Positions 1 through 6,794 of a stretch of 25,228 nt of DNA are shown here, one piece after another. The translations under genes were made by a program, and so were the position numbers. The DNA is from B8-G4 sp033720735 (GTDB lineage Bacteria > Bacteroidota > Bacteroidia > Chitinophagales > Saprospiraceae): assembly GCA_033720735.1 (NCBI GenBank), contig JAWWBX010000024.1, positions 1 to 25,228 of the forward strand, in the 5' to 3' direction. Position 1 is the stretch's first letter. Each line of letters starts with the position of its first letter. Under the pieces are notes generated by a model. The model saw only the letters and a list, made by a program, of their open reading frames with translations, did no database searches and had not been told where the DNA came from.

Positions 1-1029
1 ATTGTCGAGTTGGGTGCCGTATGGCGTGGTTCTCACGCCCGTCGCCACATCCTGTTCAACTTCGTACTGGACCAGTTCACCGTTGATGTAGACATCCGGT
101 ATCGGTACACGCTGCCGTTCAAACCCGAGTGCTTGCTTGGCGAGGTCAGAGTAGCTGGTGCCCAGGCTTCCTCCAATCGTCAGGCGCGGATACAGCTGCG
201 TCTGAGCGATCTGCTCCCCAAGCAACGCACTTTCCACGCGCAGGGCCTGGGCCTGGATCTCGGGTTGCCGTGCGTAGGCGGCGTTATATACGGTTTCGAG
301 CGAGGACGCCTCAAGGCGTTCCTGGTTGGTCAGGTCGATTTCCGGTTTTTCAATCTGCATCGGGTAACCAGGTTCGAGAAGCAGGAGATGCTTGAGCGAG
401 AGCATCGCATTGTCGTAGGCATTGACAAAATCGACAATTGCCTGCTCGTCGAGCGCGATTTGTGCCAGGATGTCATAGCGATCGGCCTCCGGGATCACAC
501 CGGCGGCGATCATTTTGTCCGTCTGCTCGAGTTGTGACTCACTCAAGGTCAGCGTGTTGCGGCCATTGGTCACGTTTTCATCGGCAAACAGGACATTGAG
601 ATACGCCAGCGCTACCTGCAGCGCGATATCGTTTTTGGTCTGTTGCAAATCTTGGTTGCCCGCCTCCAGGTCAAGCCTGCTCTGCCGTATCGACTTGTTG
701 ACGGCACCACTATTGAACAGGATCATGCCGGTATTCAGCCCCCAGTTGTTAAACAGTGAATTCTCTGTTTCAAAGTCATTGGTGGCAGGATTGACGACAC
801 GGCCGAAGTTGAGCCCGGCGCTGCCGCTGACATTGAGATTCGGGAAACGGGCCTCGCGGGCCTGTTGATCAGCCACAACGGCGAAGTCGCGGTTGATGAC
901 GGAGGATTGTACCAAAAGACTGTTGTCGATGGCGTGACGAATGCAGCGCTCCAGGGACCAGATCTCCTGGGCGTTGAGCGCAATTGCGAGCAGACATCCA
1001 GTGATGACAAGGGTAAAGCGACGTACCAT
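1..1029 (-). CDS. TolC-family outer membrane efflux protein (partial, C-terminus missing)
   Basis: The reading frame is open from an ATG at 1029 to the left edge, giving 343 residues without a stop. The first ~20 residues (MVRRFTLVITGCLLAIALNA, then QEIW) form a signal peptide. The rest shows the outer-membrane-efflux (OEP/TolC) pattern: an early ...LERCIRHAIDNSL... helix, then LNVSGSAGLNFGR and FNNWGLNTGMILFN strand-like stretches, long amphipathic helices, and a second repeat beginning near YNAAYARQPEIQAQ. TolC proteins form trimeric outer-membrane channels for tripartite efflux pumps or type I secretion; the family is known, the substrate here is not. Any partner (membrane-fusion protein, inner-membrane pump) would lie beyond position 1 and cannot be seen. 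It is the last gene of a minus-strand run after the DUF5103 gene, 117 bp away, and has a weak promoter-like box at 1065-1072. Confidence 0.9.
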   Translation of the reverse strand, partial: MVRRFTLVITGCLLAIALNAQEIWSLERCIRHAIDNSLLVQSSVINRDFAVVADQQAREARFPNLNVSGSAGLNFGRVVNPATNDFETENSLFNNWGLNTGMILFNSGAVNKSIRQSRLDLEAGNQDLQQTKNDIALQVALAYLNVLFADENVTNGRNTLTLSESQLEQTDKMIAAGVIPEADRYDILAQIALDEQAIVDFVNAYDNAMLSLKHLLLLEPGYPMQIEKPEIDLTNQERLEASSLETVYNAAYARQPEIQAQALRVESALLGEQIAQTQLYPRLTIGGSLGTSYSDLAKQALGFERQRVPIPDVYINGELVQYEVEQDVATGVRTTPYGTQLDN

Positions 1030-1064
1030 AACGTTTTTTCAGTCCGGTGAAATTAACGGTTTTG

Positions 1065-1072
1065 CAATTATA
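1065..1072 (-). promoter_or_regulatory. possible -7 promoter box of the TolC-family gene
   Basis: The minus strand reads TATAATTG, one mismatch from the Bacteroidota -7 consensus TAnnTTTG, ending 35 nt before the ATG at 1029. No TTG is found at the usual -33 distance, only a T-rich run, so this is a weak call. If real, the TolC gene could be transcribed separately from the DUF5103 gene. Confidence 0.35.
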
Positions 1073-1146
1073 GCCGTTGCCACCGGGCGCGGAGAAAAAA
1101 TTCTATCAAGCCAGATGATTATCCGATCAATTCCATGCCGTAGTTG

Positions 1147-2484
1147 CTAGTACTCAGCCGATTCGATCGTGAGACCGCCGATCAACTGGTCATAGCGACC
1201 GCCAAACGGACGATAGTAGACAAGGATGGTATAGCTGTTGGTCGCTTCAAACCAGTGTCCCTCGATGGTGGTCTCATCCGGTGTTCCATCGCTATTGCCG
1301 AGCACGTAAATGTAGTCGTAGAAGCCCTGTTTGAGCTGCACCATGGTGGTGTACGCTGAGCGTGCCCGGTCGTACTCCATCCGGAAGCGCTCCTGCAATT
1401 TCCAGTCGCTGAGAGCACCGAAGATGTACACCGGGGCGTCATACGGAGCATCCACATCAAGGGTGAAGTAGACATCGAGATAGTCGGCTTTGAGATCGTG
1501 TTCAGTGATGTCCTCAAACGCGTTGCGCGCTGCCCGGCCGACACGGTTGTCATTCCCTTCAAAGATGGGGCGAAAGCGGGTATCATCCCGGTCGAGGATC
1601 ACAAACTGGCCATTGATGTCGACATCGCGGATGTAGTTGGCATAGGTGCGCGGCACATCCAGTTCCGCGACGACTTCATAGTGATCGTCGTAGCGCAGGA
1701 TCTCAAAGACGTCCTCTGAGCGGTACTGGGTACTGCGGATGTCCATGTTGCGAAAATCTTTTCCGGCCGCGAAGACGATCTTGTCCTGGTAGTCAAAGAT
1801 CAGCTTGTCGCCGCGTTCGAACCTGGAGCGCAAGCCCGTGATCGCATTGTCCCACCGCCCGTTTTGAAGAACCGTCACGCTGATCTCGTCCTTGGGGTTG
1901 ATGATGCGTACGTCCCGTGTGCCAATCTCAAAATCGATCTCGTGGTGGGTGTTGAGTTTGCGTACCTCGGCGGGCCTGACAATCCGCGCATTGATCGAAA
2001 CAGAGGGATCAACGACCATAAACCGCCGGGTGATCACCGGCGTCCGGTCGCCATCATCGAGGTACACCAGCAGCAGATAATTGCCCGACTTGGTAATGCG
2101 CAGATCCTCGTTGGGGAAGCTGAGTGAGTAGTGCGCATAATTGGTGAATGTATTGATTGAGTACTCGAATGCATCGATCGGTTCGTCATTATAACCATCG
2201 ACAAATTCGGTGACATCCAGATCGGATGGCTTCCAGTTGTGGTCACAATGAATGACCTGGTAGCGATAAAATTTGGGTGTATCGTCCAGGTCATCAAACG
2301 AGAGGACCAGCGCACTGTCAGAGCGCAGGCGGATCACCGGGATACTGGTCAGCAGGTTGATGACATGGAGCTTGACGGTACGGATATTGTCGTTATAGAC
2401 ATGGTCGTCGAAAATGATCTGATCGTGCTGTGCTGCTCCTGGCAGGGTGGCGCTCAGCAGGCAAATGATGATGAGATACTTCAA
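1147..2484 (-). CDS. DUF5103 / type IX secretion system plug-domain protein
   Basis: 445 residues with a signal peptide (MKYLIIICLLSATLPGAAQ) followed by a mostly beta-rich exported protein. Stretches such as FYRYQVIHCDHNWKPSDL, EFVDGYNDEPIDAFEYS and TNYAHYSLSFPNEDLRIT are typical of the DUF5103 family. In Flavobacterium the family member called Plug binds the empty SprA translocon of the T9SS and seals its pore; that role is established for the family and inferred here. The C-terminal ~110 residues (from about 335, VYFTLDVDAPYDAPVYIFGA) look like the second beta domain of the family. No in-frame ATG lies near the start: the frame opens with TTG at 2484, directly before the signal peptide, so I use TTG. 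It lies 71 bp downstream of the DNA glycosylase gene on the same strand and may be cotranscribed with it. Confidence 0.85.
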   Translation of the reverse strand: MKYLIIICLLSATLPGAAQHDQIIFDDHVYNDNIRTVKLHVINLLTSIPVIRLRSDSALVLSFDDLDDTPKFYRYQVIHCDHNWKPSDLDVTEFVDGYNDEPIDAFEYSINTFTNYAHYSLSFPNEDLRITKSGNYLLLVYLDDGDRTPVITRRFMVVDPSVSINARIVRPAEVRKLNTHHEIDFEIGTRDVRIINPKDEISVTVLQNGRWDNAITGLRSRFERGDKLIFDYQDKIVFAAGKDFRNMDIRSTQYRSEDVFEILRYDDHYEVVAELDVPRTYANYIRDVDINGQFVILDRDDTRFRPIFEGNDNRVGRAARNAFEDITEHDLKADYLDVYFTLDVDAPYDAPVYIFGALSDWKLQERFRMEYDRARSAYTTMVQLKQGFYDYIYVLGNSDGTPDETTIEGHWFEATNSYTILVYYRPFGGRYDQLIGGLTIESAEY

Positions 2485-2555
2485 TGCATTCCGTTTATCT
2501 GTGTGTATAATGCAAAAATTGTCCGGTTTAGTTTACCGTGCCCCGACCTGGCTGA

Positions 2556-3170
2556 CTACTTCGCAGGGCTGCACCACCGATTGCCGGCGATGCGAAACCT
2601 CCACGGCCATTCTGCGCACTCGGCTGCATAATCGACGCCCACACGCGGACTGCTGATGATCTGCTCGTCGGGAATCACATCACCCGCTGCAATCCAGATC
2701 GGGCTGTCTTCGGCCGTCAGATCAGTACCGGTATGCCTGGTCCGGATGCCGAGTGCCTGTGAAAGTGTGCCAGGACCTGCTGTCAGTCGGGGATGTGGCG
2801 TGGTGAGCCCACGGCGTTGAAGCATGATGTCGGTGCCCGCCACGGGTTCAACGGCCCTCACCAGCACCGCATGCGGCGTTCCGGGCCCCGCCGTTACGAC
2901 ATTGAACAAATGGTGGATCCCGTAGCAAAGGTAGACATAGGCCACACCAGGCGTCCCGAACATCGGCTCGGTTCGGGCCGTACGCCGATTGCCATAGGCA
3001 TGGCTGGCTTTGTCATCCGGGCCGCGGTAAGCTTCTGTCTCGACGATGCGCCCGGCAGTGAAGTGGCCATCGAGGTGGGTGCAGAGAGAGTGACCGAGGA
3101 GGGAGCGCGCTATCCGTACGACATCGTCGGAGTTGTAAAATGTCCTTGGCAGTCGCTGCTGCGGGTGCAT
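2556..3170 (-). CDS. 3-methyladenine DNA glycosylase (AAG/MPG family)
   Basis: 204 residues, the usual size for bacterial members of the Pur_DNA_glyco family, which excise alkylated purines such as 3-methyladenine to start base-excision repair. The active-site block GRIVETEAYRG (about 40-50) contains E46, matching the catalytic Glu of human AAG, and Y48, matching its base-stacking Tyr. H57 lies 11 residues after E46, as in the human enzyme. FGTPGVAYVYLCYGIHHLFN (71-90) and the C-terminal PRVGVDY...PWRF are further family signatures. The ATG at 3170 abuts the guaB stop codon (3173-3171), so the two genes almost certainly share a transcript and are probably translationally coupled. The coding sequence appears intact. 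Confidence 0.93.
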   Translation of the reverse strand: MHPQQRLPRTFYNSDDVVRIARSLLGHSLCTHLDGHFTAGRIVETEAYRGPDDKASHAYGNRRTARTEPMFGTPGVAYVYLCYGIHHLFNVVTAGPGTPHAVLVRAVEPVAGTDIMLQRRGLTTPHPRLTAGPGTLSQALGIRTRHTGTDLTAEDSPIWIAAGDVIPDEQIISSPRVGVDYAAECAEWPWRFRIAGNRWCSPAK

Positions 3171-4652
3171 TTAACGCCGGGAGTAGTTGGGGGCTTCCTT
3201 GGTGATGGTCACATCGTGCGGATGGCTTTCCATGACCCCGGCATTGGTGATGCGCACAAAATCCGCTTGTTGCAAGGCAGCGATATTGGCTGCGCCGCAG
3301 TAACCCATCCCTGCACGCAGGCCGCCGACGTATTGCAGCATCACTTCCGCCAATGAGCCCTTGTATGGCACGCGTCCTTCGATCCCTTCCGGAACCAGTT
3401 TTCGAATGTCGTCCTCGACATCCTGGAAGTAACGATCCTTGGACCCCAGCGCCATGGCACTGAGGGAGCCCATTCCCCGGTAGACCTTGAACTTGCGTCC
3501 GTCATAGATGATCGTTTCGCCGGGTGACTCCTCACATCCGGCAAACAGCGAACCTGCCATGACGCAATTGGCCCCGGCCGCAATGGCTTTCGCGATGTCT
3601 CCGGTATACCGGATCCCCCCGTCGCCGATCACCGGCACGCCGGTACCCTTGAGTGACTGGGCCGCCTGATAGATCGCCGTCAGCTGCGGTACCCCAACGC
3701 CAGCGACAACCCGGGTGGTACAAATGCTGCCAGGGCCGACCCCGACCTTCACTCCGTCGGCACCCGCATCGACGAGCGCACGGGCGCCGTCTCCGGTGGC
3801 GACGTTCCCGCCAACTACCTGCAGATCGGGGTAGGCCTGCTTGATCTCCCTGACCATCGTGAGGACACCCTGAGAGTGTCCGTGCGCCGTGTCGACACAA
3901 ACCATATCGACACCCACAGCGCGGAGCGCATCAATGCGGTCGAAGGTGTCGTGGGTGACCCCGACGGCAGCACCCACTTTGAGCCGGCCGTGTTCGTCTT
4001 TGCAGGAATTAGGGTATGCCTCGAGTTTCATCAGGTCCTTGAAGGTGATCAGCCCGATCAGCTGTCCCTGGCCGTTGACGACGGGCAGCTTTTCGATCTT
4101 GTGGCGCTGCAGGATACTGCGCGCCTGGTCAAGGGTGGTGCCTTCCGGGGCGGTGATCAGGTTTTCGTGGGTCATCAGTTCGGCAATTGGCCGGTTCAGA
4201 TTCTGCTCGAACCTGAGGTCGCGATTGGTAAGGATGCCGATCAGTTTGTTGCCGTCACCGACGATCGGAATACCTCCGATGCGGTGCCGTTCCATGACTT
4301 CCAATGCCTGACCTACGTTGGCCTCGACACCCATGGTGACCGGGTCCTGGATCATTCCGCTCTCTGAGCGCTTGACGCTGCGCACGTGCTCAGCCTGCCC
4401 CTCGATCGTCATGTTCTTGTGGATGATGCCGATTCCCCCCTCACGCGCAATGGCGATCGCCAGTGCCTTCTCGGTAACGGTATCCATGGCCGCCGAAACG
4501 ATCGGAACATTGAGCCAGAGATCACGCGTGACCTGCGTGCGGATATCCACGTCGCGCGGCAAAACTTCAGAAAATCCGGGAACGAGAAGGACGTCGTCGA
4601 AGGTGAGTGCCTCCCTGAATAACGTCCGTTTCGAGGAGTTTTGAGATTCCAT
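3171..4652 (-). CDS. guaB: inosine-5'-monophosphate dehydrogenase
   Basis: 493 residues, normal length for IMPDH. It oxidises IMP to XMP with NAD+, the committed step of guanine nucleotide synthesis, in the cytosol. A (beta/alpha)8 barrel is interrupted by two CBS domains at about residues 100-210 (IGGIPIVGDGNKLIGILTNR and IEKLPVVNGQGQLIGLITFK). The catalytic loop GPGSICTTR carries Cys311, and the mobile flap EGIEGRVPYKG carries the conserved Arg427. GNVATGDGAR, GDGGIRYTGDI and YCGAANI are also canonical. An in-frame TTG lies six bases further upstream, but the ATG at 4652 is the better start. A perfect TATCTTTG promoter box ends only 3 nt before this ATG, so the transcript may be leaderless. 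It is divergent from tadA (75 bp gap) and leads into the DNA glycosylase gene. Confidence 0.97.
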   Translation of the reverse strand: MESQNSSKRTLFREALTFDDVLLVPGFSEVLPRDVDIRTQVTRDLWLNVPIVSAAMDTVTEKALAIAIAREGGIGIIHKNMTIEGQAEHVRSVKRSESGMIQDPVTMGVEANVGQALEVMERHRIGGIPIVGDGNKLIGILTNRDLRFEQNLNRPIAELMTHENLITAPEGTTLDQARSILQRHKIEKLPVVNGQGQLIGLITFKDLMKLEAYPNSCKDEHGRLKVGAAVGVTHDTFDRIDALRAVGVDMVCVDTAHGHSQGVLTMVREIKQAYPDLQVVGGNVATGDGARALVDAGADGVKVGVGPGSICTTRVVAGVGVPQLTAIYQAAQSLKGTGVPVIGDGGIRYTGDIAKAIAAGANCVMAGSLFAGCEESPGETIIYDGRKFKVYRGMGSLSAMALGSKDRYFQDVEDDIRKLVPEGIEGRVPYKGSLAEVMLQYVGGLRAGMGYCGAANIAALQQADFVRITNAGVMESHPHDVTITKEAPNYSRR

Positions 4653-4655
4653 GCG

Positions 4656-4663
4656 CAAAGATA
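4656..4663 (-). promoter_or_regulatory. guaB -7 promoter box (TAnnTTTG)
   Basis: The minus strand reads TATCTTTG, a perfect match to the Bacteroidota -7 element. It ends 3 nt before the guaB ATG, so the expected transcription start falls on or next to the A of the ATG. At the expected -33 position (20 nt upstream) the sequence is TTC rather than TTG. Confidence 0.6.
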
Positions 4664-4727
4664 CATTTTTCGAATGCGTGCCCGAATGCAGTCCTGTTTT
4701 TTTATCTTCTCGCCCTGATTTCCAGCC

Positions 4728-5186
4728 ATGGTCGAGCTCTATTCAGACACCTATTTTATGCAGCAGGCATTCCGCGAGGCACAGGAAGCGTATGCGCGGG
4801 ATGAAGTGCCGGTAGGCGCCGTCCTGGTCTCGCAGGATCAGATCATCGCCCGCGGGCACAACAGCGTGGAGTTGCTCAACGATGTCACGGCGCATGCCGA
4901 AATGATCGCGATCACTTCAGGCATGCAACACCTGGGCAGCAAGTATCTGCCTGAGTGCACCCTGTACGTCACCCTCGAACCCTGTCCCATGTGTGCCGGC
5001 GCCCTGAAGTGGAGTCAGATCGGTCGCGTGGTGTACGGGGCCAGTGACGACAAGGGCGGGTTTATGCGCTTTGGCAAAGCGATGCTGCATCCGTCCACAC
5101 AACTCGAGTTTGGCGTGATGTACGACGAATGCAGTGCCCTGCTCAGTGACTTCTTTGCTGAGAAACGGCGGATCTCGACACACTAG
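4728..5186 (+). CDS. tadA: tRNA-specific adenosine deaminase TadA
   Basis: 152 residues, the family's usual size. TadA deaminates A34 to inosine in the anticodon wobble position of tRNA-Arg(ACG), acting as a cytosolic homodimer. The zinc/deaminase motifs are intact: AHAEMIAI with ligand His56 and proton-shuttle Glu58, and EPCPMCAGAL with ligands Cys86 and Cys89. The N-terminal FMQQAFREAQEAYARDEVPVGAVLV is characteristic of TadA rather than guanine or cytidine deaminases. The ATG at 4728 is the only suitable start before the first helix. A weak box TATCTTCT (4703-4710) lies upstream, and the gene diverges from guaB. Confidence 0.95.
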   Translation: MVELYSDTYFMQQAFREAQEAYARDEVPVGAVLVSQDQIIARGHNSVELLNDVTAHAEMIAITSGMQHLGSKYLPECTLYVTLEPCPMCAGALKWSQIGRVVYGASDDKGGFMRFGKAMLHPSTQLEFGVMYDECSALLSDFFAEKRRISTH

Positions 5187-5198
5187 GGTGCCGCTTTC

Positions 5199-5233
5199 CG
5201 CCAGATCCCGAATGGTTGCGTGATCGTCTGGCG
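5199..5233. repeat. inverted repeat downstream of tadA
   Basis: CGCCAGA (5199-5205) and its exact complement TCTGGCG (5227-5233) can form a 7-bp stem around a 21-nt loop, beginning 12 nt after the tadA stop codon. No T tract follows, so it is not a textbook intrinsic terminator. It may be a weak terminator, an mRNA 3' end structure or a protein site. Confidence 0.4.
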
Positions 5234-5320
5234 ACTCTGGACATTGGTTAGAGTTCTCTCCCCATCTTGATCCTGGACCATACTCAGCCGATGCATCCCG
5301 CTTGTGGTGCCGGCTTTCAT

Positions 5321-5355
5321 TTAATAAAGCGTTAATCCGCGTTAAACAGTATTAA
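5321..5355 (+). promoter_or_regulatory. helically phased TTAA array upstream of the lipoprotein gene
   Basis: Four TTAA cores start at 5321, 5332, 5342 and 5352, spaced 11, 10 and 10 bp, so all face the same side of the helix. The middle two extend to CGTTAA. The array ends about 55 bp before the ATG at 5410, and a promoter-like TGTAATTTG (5381-5389) lies between. Direct repeats at 10-11 bp spacing just upstream of a core promoter are the usual site format of OmpR/PhoB-type response regulators; the actual binder is unknown. Confidence 0.5.
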
Positions 5356-5409
5356 AGTGCTGGACAGGTGCGTGGCCGGGGTGTAATTTGCCTGGAAAAG
5401 GAAGGAGAC

Positions 5410-5961
5410 ATGAACATAGACCGAATCGTACGCCTGGGCATCTTGCTGATCGCTGTTGTGACCCTGGCATCCTGCAGTGCACGCCTGAGTCCGTTTACAC
5501 AGGAGATCTACGACCGCGCCGGGCTGTCCGAAAACGAACTGACGCAGATCCAGTTTTACCTGTCGGAAGATATCGTGCTGAGACGTGGTATCACGGCGGG
5601 CGAAACCGTTGTCAAAGAAGGAAAGATCAGGATGGTCGACGGGCGTCGTGTCGAGGAGGTCCGCATCCCGCGCGGGACCCCGGGCGTGTTGCTATTCACA
5701 CCCCGGGAAAATCGGTTTGCGATCTCATTCGAGGAAGGTGACGATGATGCGTATCTCATGTTCGGCCCCAATCCGAAGATCGACGACAGATATGCTTTAC
5801 TGGCGCGCGAATGGAAACGCAACCGCGGAAAAGTGAGCTACAAAGGAAGACTTTACGACGTCGACGCCACCAGTGCGTATTCCGTCTTGCTGGTGGATTT
5901 GAAACGGGTCGGTCAAACCGAATATCGCTCACACCGGGCGAGCGGGAGAAAAGTGAATTGA
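5410..5961 (+). CDS. small lipoprotein of unknown function
   Basis: 183 residues from the ATG at 5410, chosen over an upstream GTG (5368). The ATG has a strong AAGGAG ribosome site a few bases upstream, unusual in this window, and directly starts a lipoprotein signal (ILLIAVVTLASC, lipidated Cys22). The mature part is predicted soluble and mixed alpha/beta with no catalytic motif I recognise. It contains SENELTQIQFYLSEDIVLRR, a glycine/proline turn (IPRGTPGVLLFTPRENRFAISFEEGDD) and a YLMFGPNP segment. I do not recognise a named family; similar short lipoproteins seem to exist in Bacteroidota, but I cannot verify that. It probably sits in the periplasmic leaflet of the outer or inner membrane. 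The phased TTAA array upstream suggests control by a two-component regulator, perhaps in envelope stress. Confidence 0.8.
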   Translation: MNIDRIVRLGILLIAVVTLASCSARLSPFTQEIYDRAGLSENELTQIQFYLSEDIVLRRGITAGETVVKEGKIRMVDGRRVEEVRIPRGTPGVLLFTPRENRFAISFEEGDDDAYLMFGPNPKIDDRYALLAREWKRNRGKVSYKGRLYDVDATSAYSVLLVDLKRVGQTEYRSHRASGRKVN

Positions 5962-6003
5962 TCCGGGGACCTGATATCAAGTCTGAAGCGCAGTTCGGAG
6001 CAC

Positions 6004-6657
6004 CTACTCCGTATCCAATCCCTTTTGAAAACGGACGAAGCGGAAGGCACCAAAGCGTTCGCGATCAAACTGATCAGGCCCCTTCCGCGTGATGCGTAAC
6101 ATTTCCTGGGTTTCACCCCGGCCGACCGGGATCACCAGCCGGCCACCGATCGCCAGTTGCTCCAGAAGGGGTTCCGGGATATCGTTGGCGGCTGCCGTCA
6201 CCAGGATGGCATCGTATGGCGCAAAGCGGGGTAGCCCGTCGTGCCCGTCACGCAGGAACGCGCGTATCCGCCGATAACCCAGCCGCTCCAGCAGGACCTG
6301 GGTGCGCTCGAAGAGTGCCTGTACCCGCTCCACGGTGTAGACCTTGACGCCCATTTCTGCCAGCACACAAGCCTGGTATCCCGAGCCCGTGCCGATTTCC
6401 AACACACGGTCCCTGGGCTTGAGGGCCAAAAGTTCAGTCTGGTAAGCAACCGTAAAGGGCTGTGAGATCGTCTGATCGTTGCCAATCGGAAACGGCACGT
6501 CGCGGTAGGCCCATTCTTCAAACGCCTTGTCCAAAAACAGGTGTCGCGGGATCCGCTCCATCGCCTCCAGCACCCGTTCGTCGGCAATCCCCTTCTTACG
6601 CAATGAACGGATCAGCTTGCGTCTGAGTCCCTTATGTCGGTAGGTATCCTGCTGCAC
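6004..6657 (-). CDS. pcm: protein-L-isoaspartate O-methyltransferase
   Basis: 217 residues, typical for PCMT. The enzyme uses SAM to methylate isoaspartyl residues in aged proteins so they can be repaired. Visible signatures are IGNDQTISQPFTVA (substrate-binding block, about 58-71), the SAM motif VLEIGTGSGYQACVLAEMG (85-103), YTVER, LRDGHDGLPRFAPYDAILVTAA and IGGRLVIPVG. The start is GTG at 6657: an in-frame TGA lies three codons upstream (6669-6667) and the next Met is already in the conserved MERIPRH helix. The gene converges on the lipoprotein gene with a 42-bp gap containing a 5-bp stem (CGGAG/CTCCG, 5996-6011) that overlaps its stop codon. Confidence 0.95.
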   Translation of the reverse strand: MQQDTYRHKGLRRKLIRSLRKKGIADERVLEAMERIPRHLFLDKAFEEWAYRDVPFPIGNDQTISQPFTVAYQTELLALKPRDRVLEIGTGSGYQACVLAEMGVKVYTVERVQALFERTQVLLERLGYRRIRAFLRDGHDGLPRFAPYDAILVTAAANDIPEPLLEQLAIGGRLVIPVGRGETQEMLRITRKGPDQFDRERFGAFRFVRFQKGLDTE

Positions 6658-6794
6658 GGCTCTTGGTCATCACAACATGCATAATCCTCTTTCGGCCACC
6701 GTTGGTCCTGTCCCGTGCGATGGGTGTGAGGAGCCCCGGCAATATATAAATTATGGGTAATTTTATGACCTTACACATTAGAGGAATTTAATAT

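Noticed and set aside
5368..5409. GTG start 14 codons upstream for the small lipoprotein
   Set aside because: The ATG at 5410 has a strong AAGGAG site and gives a standard lipoprotein signal; the extension would overlap the likely promoter.
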